NCBI GenBank assembly: GCA_003225615.1
Contig: QIAS01000326.1
Location: 1 to 6,291, forward strand
From: Acidobacteriota bacterium
Lineage (GTDB): Bacteria > Acidobacteriota > Terriglobia > Terriglobales > Acidobacteriaceae
DNA length: 6,291 nt
Reading direction: 5' to 3'
Positions 1 to 6,226 of the stretch are shown in pieces (position 1 is the first letter of the stretch; each line of letters begins with the position of its first letter). The notes below the pieces were generated by a model. That model made no database searches and was not told the DNA's origin. It saw only the letters and a program-made list of their open reading frames with translations. Both the position numbers and the translations under genes were made by a program.

Positions 1-175
1 CAATTAAAGGTTGCTCGACAATTTTCGCGAGCGGGAGGTCTGCGAGCTTTTGCTTGGCTGCGACGCGCTCGCGCTCCGAGCTTGCGGCCAATCCCCCCAG
101 TTGGTCGCCGGATTTCTCTTCATTGGCCTTGGCGAATAGCTCGCGGAGGTCGGGAAAAATAAATCGCTCGCTCAT
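1..175 (-). CDS. eutB: Ethanolamine ammonia-lyase large subunit EutB, N-terminal part (runs off left edge)
   Basis: The minus strand from the ATG at 175-173 is open to the window edge and gives 58 residues. Residues 9-58 follow the EutB N-terminus closely: a DLRELFAKANEEKSGDQL segment (9-26), then a Ser/Glu/Arg-rich stretch leading to RVAAKQKLADLPL (37-49) and EQPLI (54-58), just before the family's usual Tyr-Glu. EutB is the large, active-site subunit of the adenosylcobalamin-dependent lyase that splits ethanolamine into acetaldehyde and ammonia in the cytoplasm, together with EutC. The rest of eutB, and eutC if present, would lie beyond base 1. The ATG is the only usable start: an in-frame stop (TAA) lies at 214-212 with no ATG, GTG or TTG between. 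No good Shine-Dalgarno sits at normal distance; a GGAAAAGG lies about 19 bases upstream. The gene is divergent from the molybdenum hydroxylase operon. Identification rests on recalled family similarity over a short piece. Confidence 0.8.
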   Translation of the reverse strand, partial: MSERFIFPDLRELFAKANEEKSGDQLGGLAASSERERVAAKQKLADLPLAKIVEQPLI

Positions 176-236
176 ATGCCGGAAGAACGAAACAACCTTT
201 TCCGCTGGAACTTACCATCAAAAGGCCAGCAAGGGA

Positions 237-246
237 ACTATATCGC
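237..246 (-). promoter_or_regulatory. Candidate -10 region for eutB
   Basis: Read on the minus strand this is GCGATATAGT, whose last six bases match the sigma70 -10 consensus TATAAT at five of six positions. It would start transcription near 230 and leave a leader of about 55 bases before eutB. No recognisable -35 hexamer lies 16-18 bases upstream. Its main support is that it nearly mirrors the element at 307-316 on the other strand. Confidence 0.3.
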
Positions 247-302
247 TCGAAAAAGTCGCCGATCGTGTGAGCAATTTTCGCTATCGCTCTTAGAGCCGAT
301 CG
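241..302. repeat. Short direct repeats in the divergent promoter region
   Basis: Two pairs of perfect 8-base direct repeats interleave here. TATCGCTC occurs at 241-248 and 282-289 (41 bases apart), and GCCGATCG occurs at 258-265 and 295-302 (37 bases apart). Both second copies fall just upstream of the candidate plus-strand -10. This could be an operator shared by the two divergent genes, with roughly four helical turns between half-sites, but no regulator family is recognised. Chance similarity in a short AT-poor spacer cannot be excluded. Confidence 0.3.
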
Positions 303-306
303 CAAG

Positions 307-316
307 GCGATATAAT
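307..316 (+). promoter_or_regulatory. Candidate -10 region of the molybdenum hydroxylase operon
   Basis: GCGATATAAT contains a perfect TATAAT at 311-316. It lies 25 bases before the start codon at 342 and would start transcription near 323. The -35 region is poor: with a 16-base spacer, CTTAGA at 289-294 matches TTGACA at three positions. A weak -35 suggests help from an activator, if this promoter is real. The following Shine-Dalgarno AGAGG at 332-336 sits five bases before the ATG. Confidence 0.4.
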
Positions 317-341
317 TTCGGGTCACCTGTTAGAGGTATTC

Positions 342-809
342 ATGCCGATTACTCTGCTTGTCAACGGAGCCGAGCGCCGCGTCGAAGCTCCTTCAGATCA
401 GCCCCTGCTGTATGTTTTGCGCGAGCAACTGGATCTGACCGGAACCAAGTATGGATGTGGGGAAGGCCAGTGTGGCGCGTGTACTGTGCTGGTTGATGGC
501 AGACCGGTGCGCTCGTGCCGCACTCCGGTGAGCGCCGCGGCGGGCAAAAAGATCACTACCATCGAAGGCTTGGAGCAAGATGGCAAACTGCACCCGGTGC
601 AACAAGCATTTCTCGATGCAGAAGCATTCCAGTGCGGCTACTGCACTCCGGCGATGATCGTGGCTGCGGCGGCGCTGTTGAACGAGAATCCCAGTCCCAG
701 TGAACAAGAGATCATGCGGCGTATGGAGGGAAACCTGTGCCGGTGTGGCACGTATCCGCGGATTGTGGCGGCTGTGCGGCAGGCATCCTCTGTGGCGCGT
801 AAGCCTTGA
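342..809 (+). CDS. [2Fe-2S]-binding small subunit of a xanthine-dehydrogenase-family molybdenum hydroxylase (IorA-like)
   Basis: This 155-residue protein carries two [2Fe-2S] clusters that move electrons away from the molybdenum site. The N-terminal plant-ferredoxin-like domain (about 1-75) holds the first cluster: C39, C44 and C47 in CGEGQCGAC, plus C59. The C-terminal helical domain (about 80-150) holds the second: C98 and C101 in CGYC, and C133 and C135 in CRC within GNLCRCG. All eight ligands are present and the length is typical of stand-alone small subunits. There is no signal peptide, as expected for a subunit carried through the Tat system by its folded partner. The start is supported by AGAGG at 332-336. 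The downstream gene begins 17 bases after the stop, so the two are surely one operon. Relatives include small subunits of isoquinoline 1-oxidoreductase, nicotinate dehydrogenase and periplasmic aldehyde oxidase; the substrate cannot be read from this sequence. Confidence 0.93.
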   Translation: MPITLLVNGAERRVEAPSDQPLLYVLREQLDLTGTKYGCGEGQCGACTVLVDGRPVRSCRTPVSAAAGKKITTIEGLEQDGKLHPVQQAFLDAEAFQCGYCTPAMIVAAAALLNENPSPSEQEIMRRMEGNLCRCGTYPRIVAAVRQASSVARKP

Positions 810-826
810 GGGTTAGCTGGAGAAAA

Positions 827-3025
827 ATGAGCAAAGAGCGAAACGCACTGATCGATCAAAATTTTCGCTTGAACGAAGAAGCCGTCGAAGACCGCGACCA
901 CGGAGCCATCCAGCGGTTGGCTTACGGGTTCGAACTCGACCGGCGTGAGTTCTTCAAGTTGCTTGGCGGCGGAGTGCTGGTATGCGCTTGGGCCGGACCG
1001 CTCCGGGCCCAAGAGTCAGGTGCCCGGGCTCGTGAAAATTCTGAGGACAAGTTGCCGCAATCCATCGATGGCTGGCTGCACATCGGGGAAGATGGCACGG
1101 TAACCGTCTACACGGGCAAGGCGGAACTAGGGCAGAATATTCGCACTTCCCTCTCCCAACAGGTCGCAGAGGAACTTCGCACACCCATTTCGTCCATTCG
1201 CCTTGTCATGGCGGACACCACTCTGACTCCTTTCGATATGGGGACCTTCGGCAGCCGCACTACGCCAATCATGGGCTCGCAATTGCGCAAGGTAGCTGCC
1301 AGCGCTCGCGATGTGCTGATTCAAATGGCGGCAGCGCGTTGGCAGGTGGATGCCGCGAAACTCGTGGCGGCGAACGGAACTATTACCGATCCTGCAACCA
1401 GGAAATCGGTGTCCTATCCGGATCTCATCAAAGGGCAACAACTGGTAAAGCTGATTGAGAATGATCCGCCGCTCACGCCCGCGGAAAAATGGCACGTTGC
1501 CGGGACTCCGATCCCCAAACTTGACGGGCGCGCCTTCGTCAGCGGCCAGCATAAATACACCTCCGACATGACGCGGCCTGGGATGCTGTACGGAAAAGTG
1601 CTCAGGCCCAGCGCATTCCACGCAAATTTGACGTCACTAGACGCGAGTGAGGCGGAGAAGTTGCCGGGCGTTAAAGTTGTTCGCGATGGAAACTTCGTCG
1701 GAGTCGCCTCGCCAGAGCAGCACACAGCCACACGCGCCATTTCTCTCCTGCATGCGCAGTGGAGTGCGCCGCAACAGCCGACGGAAGCGGAGCTGTTTGA
1801 ATACTTGAAAAAATCCTCTTCGGGTGAAAGACGTGGAAACGATCAGTGGGGTCCGTCTGTCTACGAATTGGGTTCGGTGAAAGAGGGGTTGGCGACAGCG
1901 GAAAAGACCCTCAACCAGACCTATACCGTCGCCTACATCGCCCATGTGCCGCTCGAGCCGCGAGCTGCGCTGGCGGAATGGCAAGAGGGAAAGCTTACGG
2001 TGTGGACGGGAACGCAGCGTCCGTTCGCGGTGCGCGATGAATTGGCGCAAGCCTTTCGCATTCCTTCCGAGCAAGTCCGGGTGATCGTTCCTGATACCGG
2101 CTCGGCGTACGGGGGCAAACATACTGGCGATGCGGCGCTCGAGGCGGCGCGCTTGGCCAAGGCCGCCGGCAAACCCGTTAAACTAGTTTGGACGCGTGAG
2201 GAAGAACTTACCTGGGCCTATTTTCGTCCTGCAGGCGTGATCGACGTCAAGAGTGGCGTGCGTGGTGATGGCACACTTGTGGCGTGGCAGTTCGACAATT
2301 ACAACTCCGGCCCGGCGGCGATTCGCACCCCTTACAACATTCCTAATCAACGGATCGAATATCATCCCGCCGATTCACCATTGCGCCAAGGCTCTTATCG
2401 CGGCCTGGCTGCCCCTGCGAATCATTTTGCGCGGGAAGGTCATATGGACGAACTTGCCCACATGCTGGGCAGGGATCCGCTGGAATTTCGTTTGAAAAAC
2501 CTCACCGATCAGCGCCTGAGAGCAGTTTTCGAGGCGGCAGCGCGCAAGTTCGGCTGGGGACGAGAGAAGAGTTCAGCCTCGCGCGGCTTTGGTATTGCAG
2601 GCGGCGCTGAGAAAGGCGGTTACGTGGCAACGTGCGCCGAAGTCGAGCTCAACCAAGGTGAAGTTAGAGTTAGTCGCGTCCTCGAGGCATTCGAGTGCGG
2701 CGCTGTCGTAAATCCAGACGGACTGCGCAACCAGATCAGTGGCGCCATAGTACAGGGTCTTGGCGGAGCATTATTTGAAGCCATTCAGTTCGATAATGGA
2801 CGTATTCTCAATCCGCACCTCGCGCAATACCGTGTGCCCCGCTTCAGCGATGTTCCACAAATCGAGATTGAGATTTTAGATCGGAAAGACTTGCCTTCGG
2901 CGGGCGCAGGAGAAACTCCAATGGTGGCGCTGGCGCCAGCCATCGCAAACGCGATTTTTGCCGCCACCGGAATCCGGCTGCGTTCGCTGCCTCTCGTGCC
3001 GGAGGGTCTCCCTAAAAAAGGATGA
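827..3025 (+). CDS. Tat-exported molybdopterin-binding subunit of a molybdenum hydroxylase (IorB / aldehyde oxidase type)
   Basis: This 732-residue catalytic subunit would hydroxylate an aldehyde or N-heterocycle using water at a molybdenum-pterin centre. A twin-arginine signal is present: RREFFK at 39-44, a hydrophobic stretch, then an Ala-X-Ala-like end around LRA (59-61), placing the enzyme in the periplasm. The domains follow the IorB order. An N-terminal piece with GTFGSRTTP (139-147) comes first, then the hammerhead region (about 225-265). The molybdopterin-binding regions follow, with GTQ (395-397), AYGGKH (427-432) and RQGSYRG (520-526). The GAGETP motif near the end supplies the catalytic glutamate E696. 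Length is normal. I chose ATG 827 over the in-frame TTG at 806 because GGAG at 819-822 precedes it and the TTG overlaps the upstream stop. The long region before RR is common in this family. No FAD subunit or cytochrome-c partner subunit follows, so the electron acceptor is unknown. Substrate is not assignable. Confidence 0.93.
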   Translation: MSKERNALIDQNFRLNEEAVEDRDHGAIQRLAYGFELDRREFFKLLGGGVLVCAWAGPLRAQESGARARENSEDKLPQSIDGWLHIGEDGTVTVYTGKAELGQNIRTSLSQQVAEELRTPISSIRLVMADTTLTPFDMGTFGSRTTPIMGSQLRKVAASARDVLIQMAAARWQVDAAKLVAANGTITDPATRKSVSYPDLIKGQQLVKLIENDPPLTPAEKWHVAGTPIPKLDGRAFVSGQHKYTSDMTRPGMLYGKVLRPSAFHANLTSLDASEAEKLPGVKVVRDGNFVGVASPEQHTATRAISLLHAQWSAPQQPTEAELFEYLKKSSSGERRGNDQWGPSVYELGSVKEGLATAEKTLNQTYTVAYIAHVPLEPRAALAEWQEGKLTVWTGTQRPFAVRDELAQAFRIPSEQVRVIVPDTGSAYGGKHTGDAALEAARLAKAAGKPVKLVWTREEELTWAYFRPAGVIDVKSGVRGDGTLVAWQFDNYNSGPAAIRTPYNIPNQRIEYHPADSPLRQGSYRGLAAPANHFAREGHMDELAHMLGRDPLEFRLKNLTDQRLRAVFEAAARKFGWGREKSSASRGFGIAGGAEKGGYVATCAEVELNQGEVRVSRVLEAFECGAVVNPDGLRNQISGAIVQGLGGALFEAIQFDNGRILNPHLAQYRVPRFSDVPQIEIEILDRKDLPSAGAGETPMVALAPAIANAIFAATGIRLRSLPLVPEGLPKKG

Positions 3026-3033
3026 GGTCGAAG

Positions 3034-3048
3034 GCGCTTGACGAGCGC
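3034..3048. terminator. Small hairpin between convergent genes, possible weak bidirectional terminator
   Basis: GCGCT at 3034-3038 and AGCGC at 3044-3048 form a perfect five-pair stem with a TGACG loop, within the 37-base gap between the stops of the molybdenum hydroxylase and the beta-barrel gene. The position suits a terminator for both converging operons. However, no T-tract follows directly on either strand, so intrinsic termination would be weak. Confidence 0.3.
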
Positions 3049-3062
3049 AGATGGCTACACTC

Positions 3063-5078
3063 TCACCAAGTCCGTCCCAGGAAAACTCCGTAACTCCCGA
3101 AGTGGCCGGTCAACTCCGGATGTATCTCATCTTTATAGCTGCCGTACTGGAATCGCAGGCCACTGTCGAAGCCGGCGCGCCAGCGATAGTCGACGGTGGA
3201 ACTGGCCAGGGCTTGCGGCACACTCACCGTGGAAAACTGACTGGCAAAAGCAAGCGAAACCGCACAAGATTGTGTAGGTCCGGCAGTGCAATCCGGAGCA
3301 TTAGTCAGATCCGGACGCAAGCTGCTGCTCGATGACACGTGCGCCAGTTCAACATTAAAGGCAAGCTTCTTCTTAGCCGTGTAGGTTGAAGAAACACTGT
3401 AACTCTGGCTGATTGCTTTGAACGGCACCAGCGATTGCGAATAGAACGGGTCGGTGCCGAACATCATGTCGGATTTCAGACTGTTGTGATAGTAGGCGTA
3501 GCCCATGCCGAGCGACCATTCCGAGACGGGCCGCAACGCGATTTGGCTGGTAGTTAAGTAGAGGCGGTTCTGCCGCTGAATGGACACGAAATCACTTTGG
3601 CGCAAAACGCTGAAGTCTTCACTGACGCTGATCCACGATTTTGGCGTGAAACTTCCACCCGCGAAAACACGATGCGAGGTCTGCGGATCGGTCAGGTAGC
3701 CGGGAGCGTGCGTGCCGATCCACTCATAGCCACTGCGCAGGTTCCAAGTCTGGCTGCGGTGGAATTTCAACGCAAAGCCTGCGGTATTCGAGAAGGTTGA
3801 AGCCACCAGCCGCGGAACAAAAGCGTCCGCCTCGGTGCCCACGAGTCCTACGCTGCTAAGCGAGTAGAACTGCGGCCACAAATCCGCATTCGAACGTGTG
3901 ATGCCCGTTCTTCGATAATGCGTCTCCACGTCGAACATCGGGGTCAGGTTGTATTCCAGGCTCACATTGGTCCAGTGCCGGTGCATGGAAGGATTGCCAA
4001 ACAGCGTATACAACGTCGGTATGAAATCGTTGAGCAAGTTCTGCTGATGAAAATCCAGGGTGCTGTGCAGCTTTTTCGTGGGATTCCAGTTCAGAGTGGC
4101 ATCGCCATTCAATCCATTCTGAGGATTGCCCGTAAACAAGTTCTCGGTACGGGAATAGCTCAAGCTCCCGTTGAAGGTGAGCGTACGAAACACAGGCGCG
4201 TGCATGCGCACCAGGTCAACCTGCGAGTCGTGACGAGGCAGAACGTTATGCGCGTAGTACCCCTGCGGAGTGTCCGGCACTAGAGGCGAATTTGCAGCTG
4301 GTCCCAGGGGCGGCAGGCCTTCTCCGTCGACGCTGGCGGCCGTGCCGTAATAATCCACGGGATTCTGCAGGCGGTAATTGAAGCTGCGGTATTCGTGTTC
4401 GAAAGTAACCGCCACATGCGCCAGCTTCATCTCCACGCCACCACCGACGTTGCGGGTGGTGTAGTTAATGGGACGGTAGCGGGACGTCGAGTGGCAGGAA
4501 CCAAACTGCAGCTGGCTCAAGCCGCGGCGTGCCTGCCAGCCGCCAATCGCAAACACGGTTAAAGGCGTGTGCGGCACCTTGTAGCGAGCGCTCGCTTTGT
4601 TCATCGTCCGCTTGACGCCGAACAATGAACTGTCAGGAATAAAGTTGGTGCGTATGGTCGCGTCGGGATCCAGGTTCGTGCCGAATGAAACGTCGTCCAA
4701 ATGGCGCAGGAAGCTGCGATTGCTCATGGAGAAGCTAAAGTCGCGGCCCAGCTTAAACTGCGTATCCATGTCGTACTCGTCGCGGGTGGTAAAGCTGGCG
4801 CGGTATTTCAACGCGGAGTGCAGACCATAGTCGAGTCGGGTAAACGCCAGGTCGCCTCCCACGGACTGGAACAGGCTGTCGTACTCGGCGGCTCTTCCTG
4901 CAAACCCGCTTGAGCTCGCGAAGCGATAACCCGGGAGGAAGTTCACAACCTGATATGTGAACTCCGGGACCGGCTCGGTTTTAGACGTAGCAGGTTGGGG
5001 AGTGTCGGTCTGCCCCAGCAGCGGCCACGGCACAGCCGCCAGCACCACCAGCAGCAGGATCTTTTCCGTGAATTTCAT
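3063..5078 (-). CDS. Outer-membrane beta-barrel, probable MtrB/PioB-type porin partner of the decaheme cytochrome
   Basis: The 671-residue protein starts with a Sec signal peptide: K at 2 and 6, a hydrophobic core at 7-21, likely cleavage after G22. A short Pro/Thr/Glu-rich linker follows. From about residue 40 to the end it shows alternating polar/aromatic strands broken by Gly-, Asn- and Asp-rich loops. It ends in Trp671 (GVFLGRTW), as expected of a BAM-inserted barrel whose last residue is aromatic. Length is close to MtrB (about 700). MtrB/PioB proteins form the sheath that lets a decaheme cytochrome cross the outer membrane. Assignment rests mainly on the cytochrome gene immediately upstream (29 bp) in the classic cytochrome-then-barrel order. 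GAGGAG at 5091-5086 lies seven bases before the ATG. There is no N-terminal CXXC, unlike Shewanella MtrB. Cysteines occur at 195, 597 and 605; the last two may form a loop disulfide. A generic TonB-independent porin is the alternative. Confidence 0.75.
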   Translation of the reverse strand: MKFTEKILLLVVLAAVPWPLLGQTDTPQPATSKTEPVPEFTYQVVNFLPGYRFASSSGFAGRAAEYDSLFQSVGGDLAFTRLDYGLHSALKYRASFTTRDEYDMDTQFKLGRDFSFSMSNRSFLRHLDDVSFGTNLDPDATIRTNFIPDSSLFGVKRTMNKASARYKVPHTPLTVFAIGGWQARRGLSQLQFGSCHSTSRYRPINYTTRNVGGGVEMKLAHVAVTFEHEYRSFNYRLQNPVDYYGTAASVDGEGLPPLGPAANSPLVPDTPQGYYAHNVLPRHDSQVDLVRMHAPVFRTLTFNGSLSYSRTENLFTGNPQNGLNGDATLNWNPTKKLHSTLDFHQQNLLNDFIPTLYTLFGNPSMHRHWTNVSLEYNLTPMFDVETHYRRTGITRSNADLWPQFYSLSSVGLVGTEADAFVPRLVASTFSNTAGFALKFHRSQTWNLRSGYEWIGTHAPGYLTDPQTSHRVFAGGSFTPKSWISVSEDFSVLRQSDFVSIQRQNRLYLTTSQIALRPVSEWSLGMGYAYYHNSLKSDMMFGTDPFYSQSLVPFKAISQSYSVSSTYTAKKKLAFNVELAHVSSSSSLRPDLTNAPDCTAGPTQSCAVSLAFASQFSTVSVPQALASSTVDYRWRAGFDSGLRFQYGSYKDEIHPELTGHFGSYGVFLGRTW

Positions 5079-5085
5079 TGGCGAT

Positions 5086-5101
5086 CTCCTCGCGGCGCCG
5101 C
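5086..5101 (-). promoter_or_regulatory. Shine-Dalgarno of the barrel gene beside a GC palindrome
   Basis: On the minus strand a perfect 10-base palindrome, GCGGCGCCGC (5101-5092), lies directly against the strong ribosome-binding site GAGGAG (5091-5086), which is seven bases before the ATG. The palindrome has no loop, so it would fold only weakly in cis. Its position between the cytochrome stop and the barrel start could still affect translational coupling. The ribosome-binding site is well supported; the role of the palindrome is a guess. Confidence 0.5.
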
Positions 5102-5107
5102 GCCCGC

Positions 5108-5713
5108 TTACTTATCCATGAAAACGCTTCCGCCGGTGGCGGAAGGAATGTCGGTCCCGTGAATGGAACTGTGGCAACTGGTGCAGCCATTCAACAGCGG
5201 AATACCGGAGCCGTTGTGGTGGCCGGCATGGCACTGCAGGCACAGAGTGGGTTGGCTCACGGCTAGCAGGCTGCGCTGCATCGATCCGTGGGAGGTGTGG
5301 CACTTCGTGCAACTCTCAACCACCGGAGCGTGCTGAAACGTGAATGGGCCCTGGTACTCGGCGTGGCACTGGAAGCAAAGGTCGTTCAAATTGGAGGCAC
5401 GCAGGTTGTTGGCGGCGGTGCCGCCATGAGGATCATGGCAATCGGCGCAACTCATCTTCGCCTCGCGCACCGGATGGTGATAAGGAAGCCGGCCTTCCGC
5501 CTCCTGCTTGCGATGGCAACTGCTGCAGGCCTCGTTCTGCTGTCGCCGGGTTGCCAGCGTAGTTTCTGCGGCGTGCGCCTTGTGACAATCAATGCAACGT
5601 ACGTTGTGGGACTGATGCGCGCCCGAAGACCAGTTCTGCAACTGCTCGTGATCGGCGTGGCACGACAGGCAGGCGCCGTTGGCGGAATTTCTTAATTTGC
5701 CCGTGCTTTTCAC
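5108..5713 (-). CDS. Decaheme c-type cytochrome (MtrA/DmsE type), frame-shifted C-terminal part with hemes 3-10
   Basis: This frame carries eight CXXCH heme-attachment sites: CLSCH, CIDCH, CSSCH, CADCH, CFQCH, CTKCH, CLQCH and CTSCH, whose first cysteines are at residues 15, 40, 63, 89, 113, 135, 158 and 177 of 201 when counted from GTG 5713. Spacing is an even 19-26 residues, as in MtrA-like chains. Twelve further histidines can act as second axial ligands. It is not a stand-alone gene. The GTG at 5713 has no Shine-Dalgarno and there is no signal peptide, without which heme could not be attached in the periplasm. Codons upstream of about 5684 in this frame make no family sense. It is the continuation of the gene starting at 5996 after one frame change. 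Together they give about 295 residues and ten hemes, the count of MtrA, PioA and DmsE-family cytochromes. The product would be a periplasmic electron wire plugged into the barrel encoded downstream. The true end is TAA at 5110-5108. Confidence 0.85.
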   Translation of the reverse strand: MKSTGKLRNSANGACLSCHADHEQLQNWSSGAHQSHNVRCIDCHKAHAAETTLATRRQQNEACSSCHRKQEAEGRLPYHHPVREAKMSCADCHDPHGGTAANNLRASNLNDLCFQCHAEYQGPFTFQHAPVVESCTKCHTSHGSMQRSLLAVSQPTLCLQCHAGHHNGSGIPLLNGCTSCHSSIHGTDIPSATGGSVFMDK

Positions 5714-5996
5714 TAGTCAGGTGCAGGCTGCCCGCACCGTGGCAGTCTTCGCATTGCAGCGACTGTTGCCCGTGGGCGCTGCGTCGGAAATTCTTGGCTG
5801 GCTGCTCGTGGCAGGCCTGGCACTGATCAGACCCCAACCGCTCCGCTCCCGGAATCTCCACAAACTTCGCGAAGAGCTGGTTGCGGTCGTGAAGCGCATA
5901 GCTGTCTGAAGTTTTTTGCGCCGTCGATGGCTGCGCAGACCAGAGGACCAAGAAACAAATGAGTGAAGGGCTTAGAAGAAAAGCACGCGTCCGCAT
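5589..5996 (-). CDS. Decaheme c-type cytochrome (MtrA/DmsE type), N-terminal part with signal peptide and hemes 1-2, then out of frame
   Basis: The frame begins at ATG 5996, with GGAGG at 6006-6002 five bases upstream. Residues 1-26 are a Sec signal peptide (R2, R4, hydrophobic core 6-20, cleavage after STA at 24-26). Heme sites CQACH (59-63) and CEDCH (82-86) follow, with GAGSLH (87-92), a form common after the second heme in DmsE-family cytochromes. From about residue 105 the reading becomes an Arg/Pro/Val-rich tail without hemes and stops at 5591-5589. That tail overlaps, in another frame, the heme 3 and heme 4 region of the continuing gene, so residues 105-135 are a frameshift artefact. 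The intended product reads on in the frame ending at 5108. As it stands the fragment would be a secreted diheme stub, probably unstable. This is the first gene of the cytochrome-barrel operon. Confidence 0.85.
   Translation of the reverse strand: MRTRAFLLSPSLICFLVLWSAQPSTAQKTSDSYALHDRNQLFAKFVEIPGAERLGSDQCQACHEQPAKNFRRSAHGQQSLQCEDCHGAGSLHLTSEKHGQIKKFRQRRLPVVPRRSRAVAELVFGRASVPQRTLH
5679..5713 (-). other. Frameshift junction inside the decaheme cytochrome gene
   Basis: The upstream frame is sensible through I101-K-K-F104 (F codon 5687-5685). The downstream frame is sensible from ANGACLSCH (codons from 5683). Joining them needs one base skipped (a +1 shift, for instance C at 5684 within TTCCGCC) or two bases added. 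The downstream frame has a stop (TGA, 5719-5717), so the change must lie between 5716 and roughly 5680. A lost pair of bases or one extra base fits equally well. No long homopolymer is present; the local sequence is AAATTAAGAAATTCC. Confidence 0.8.
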
Positions 5997-6226
5997 AATG
6001 GCCTCCGGACGAACATGCCCAATTTAGTCCTAGGCCAAAACGGGAATCAGTGAGCGCGGGTAGTCTCGTGTGTGATGCACGGCGCTGCTGTTAGTGAGTA
6101 TCGGCACACTCCGCCGTGATGAGTTGACAGCTCCTGGCGATGACGCTTCCGGCAGCCTGGAAGCAAAGTCATCCGCTTTCGACTTCAACGGTCCGCGGAA
6201 ATTCTTTCAAACCTCCCTAGCTCGGT
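5997..6226. other. Leader and intergenic region upstream of the cytochrome operon
   Basis: This stretch of 230 bases holds no convincing gene. The Shine-Dalgarno GGAGG of the cytochrome lies at 6006-6002. A hairpin-forming pair, GCTTCC at 6145-6150 and GGAAGC at 6159-6164, has an 8-base loop and no T-tract on either side, so it is not a clear terminator. No -10/-35 pair for the minus strand stands out; the AT-richest spot is TAAATT around 6025-6020. No tRNA or other RNA gene is recognised. Confidence 0.4.

Noticed and set aside
806..826. TTG at 806 as the start of the molybdopterin subunit
   Set aside because: It would overlap the upstream stop by translational coupling, but ATG 827 has its own GGAG and the seven extra residues do not resemble the family N-terminus.
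1127..1621. 164-codon minus-strand open frame inside the molybdopterin subunit gene
   Set aside because: It is antisense to strongly conserved family motifs and has no recognisable protein features.
3918..4283. 121-codon plus-strand open frame antisense to the beta-barrel gene
   Set aside because: It lies wholly opposite a coherent barrel protein, is rich in Arg/Gln/Val without recognisable domains, and has no ribosome-binding site of note.
5288..5695. 135-codon plus-strand open frame opposite the cytochrome
   Set aside because: It is the complement of the heme-binding coding sequence; its Val/Ala/Arg-rich content is a by-product of Cys/His codons on the other strand.
6145..6164. GCTTCC/GGAAGC hairpin as a terminator of the right-edge gene
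   Set aside because: The stem is only six pairs on the minus strand with an 8-base loop and no following T-tract; kept only as a note in the intergenic entry.
6159..6204. Tiny minus-strand frame after GGGAGG (TTG start, about 13 codons)
   Set aside because: A ribosome-binding-like sequence is followed by a TTG and a very short frame. Nothing supports a leader peptide.
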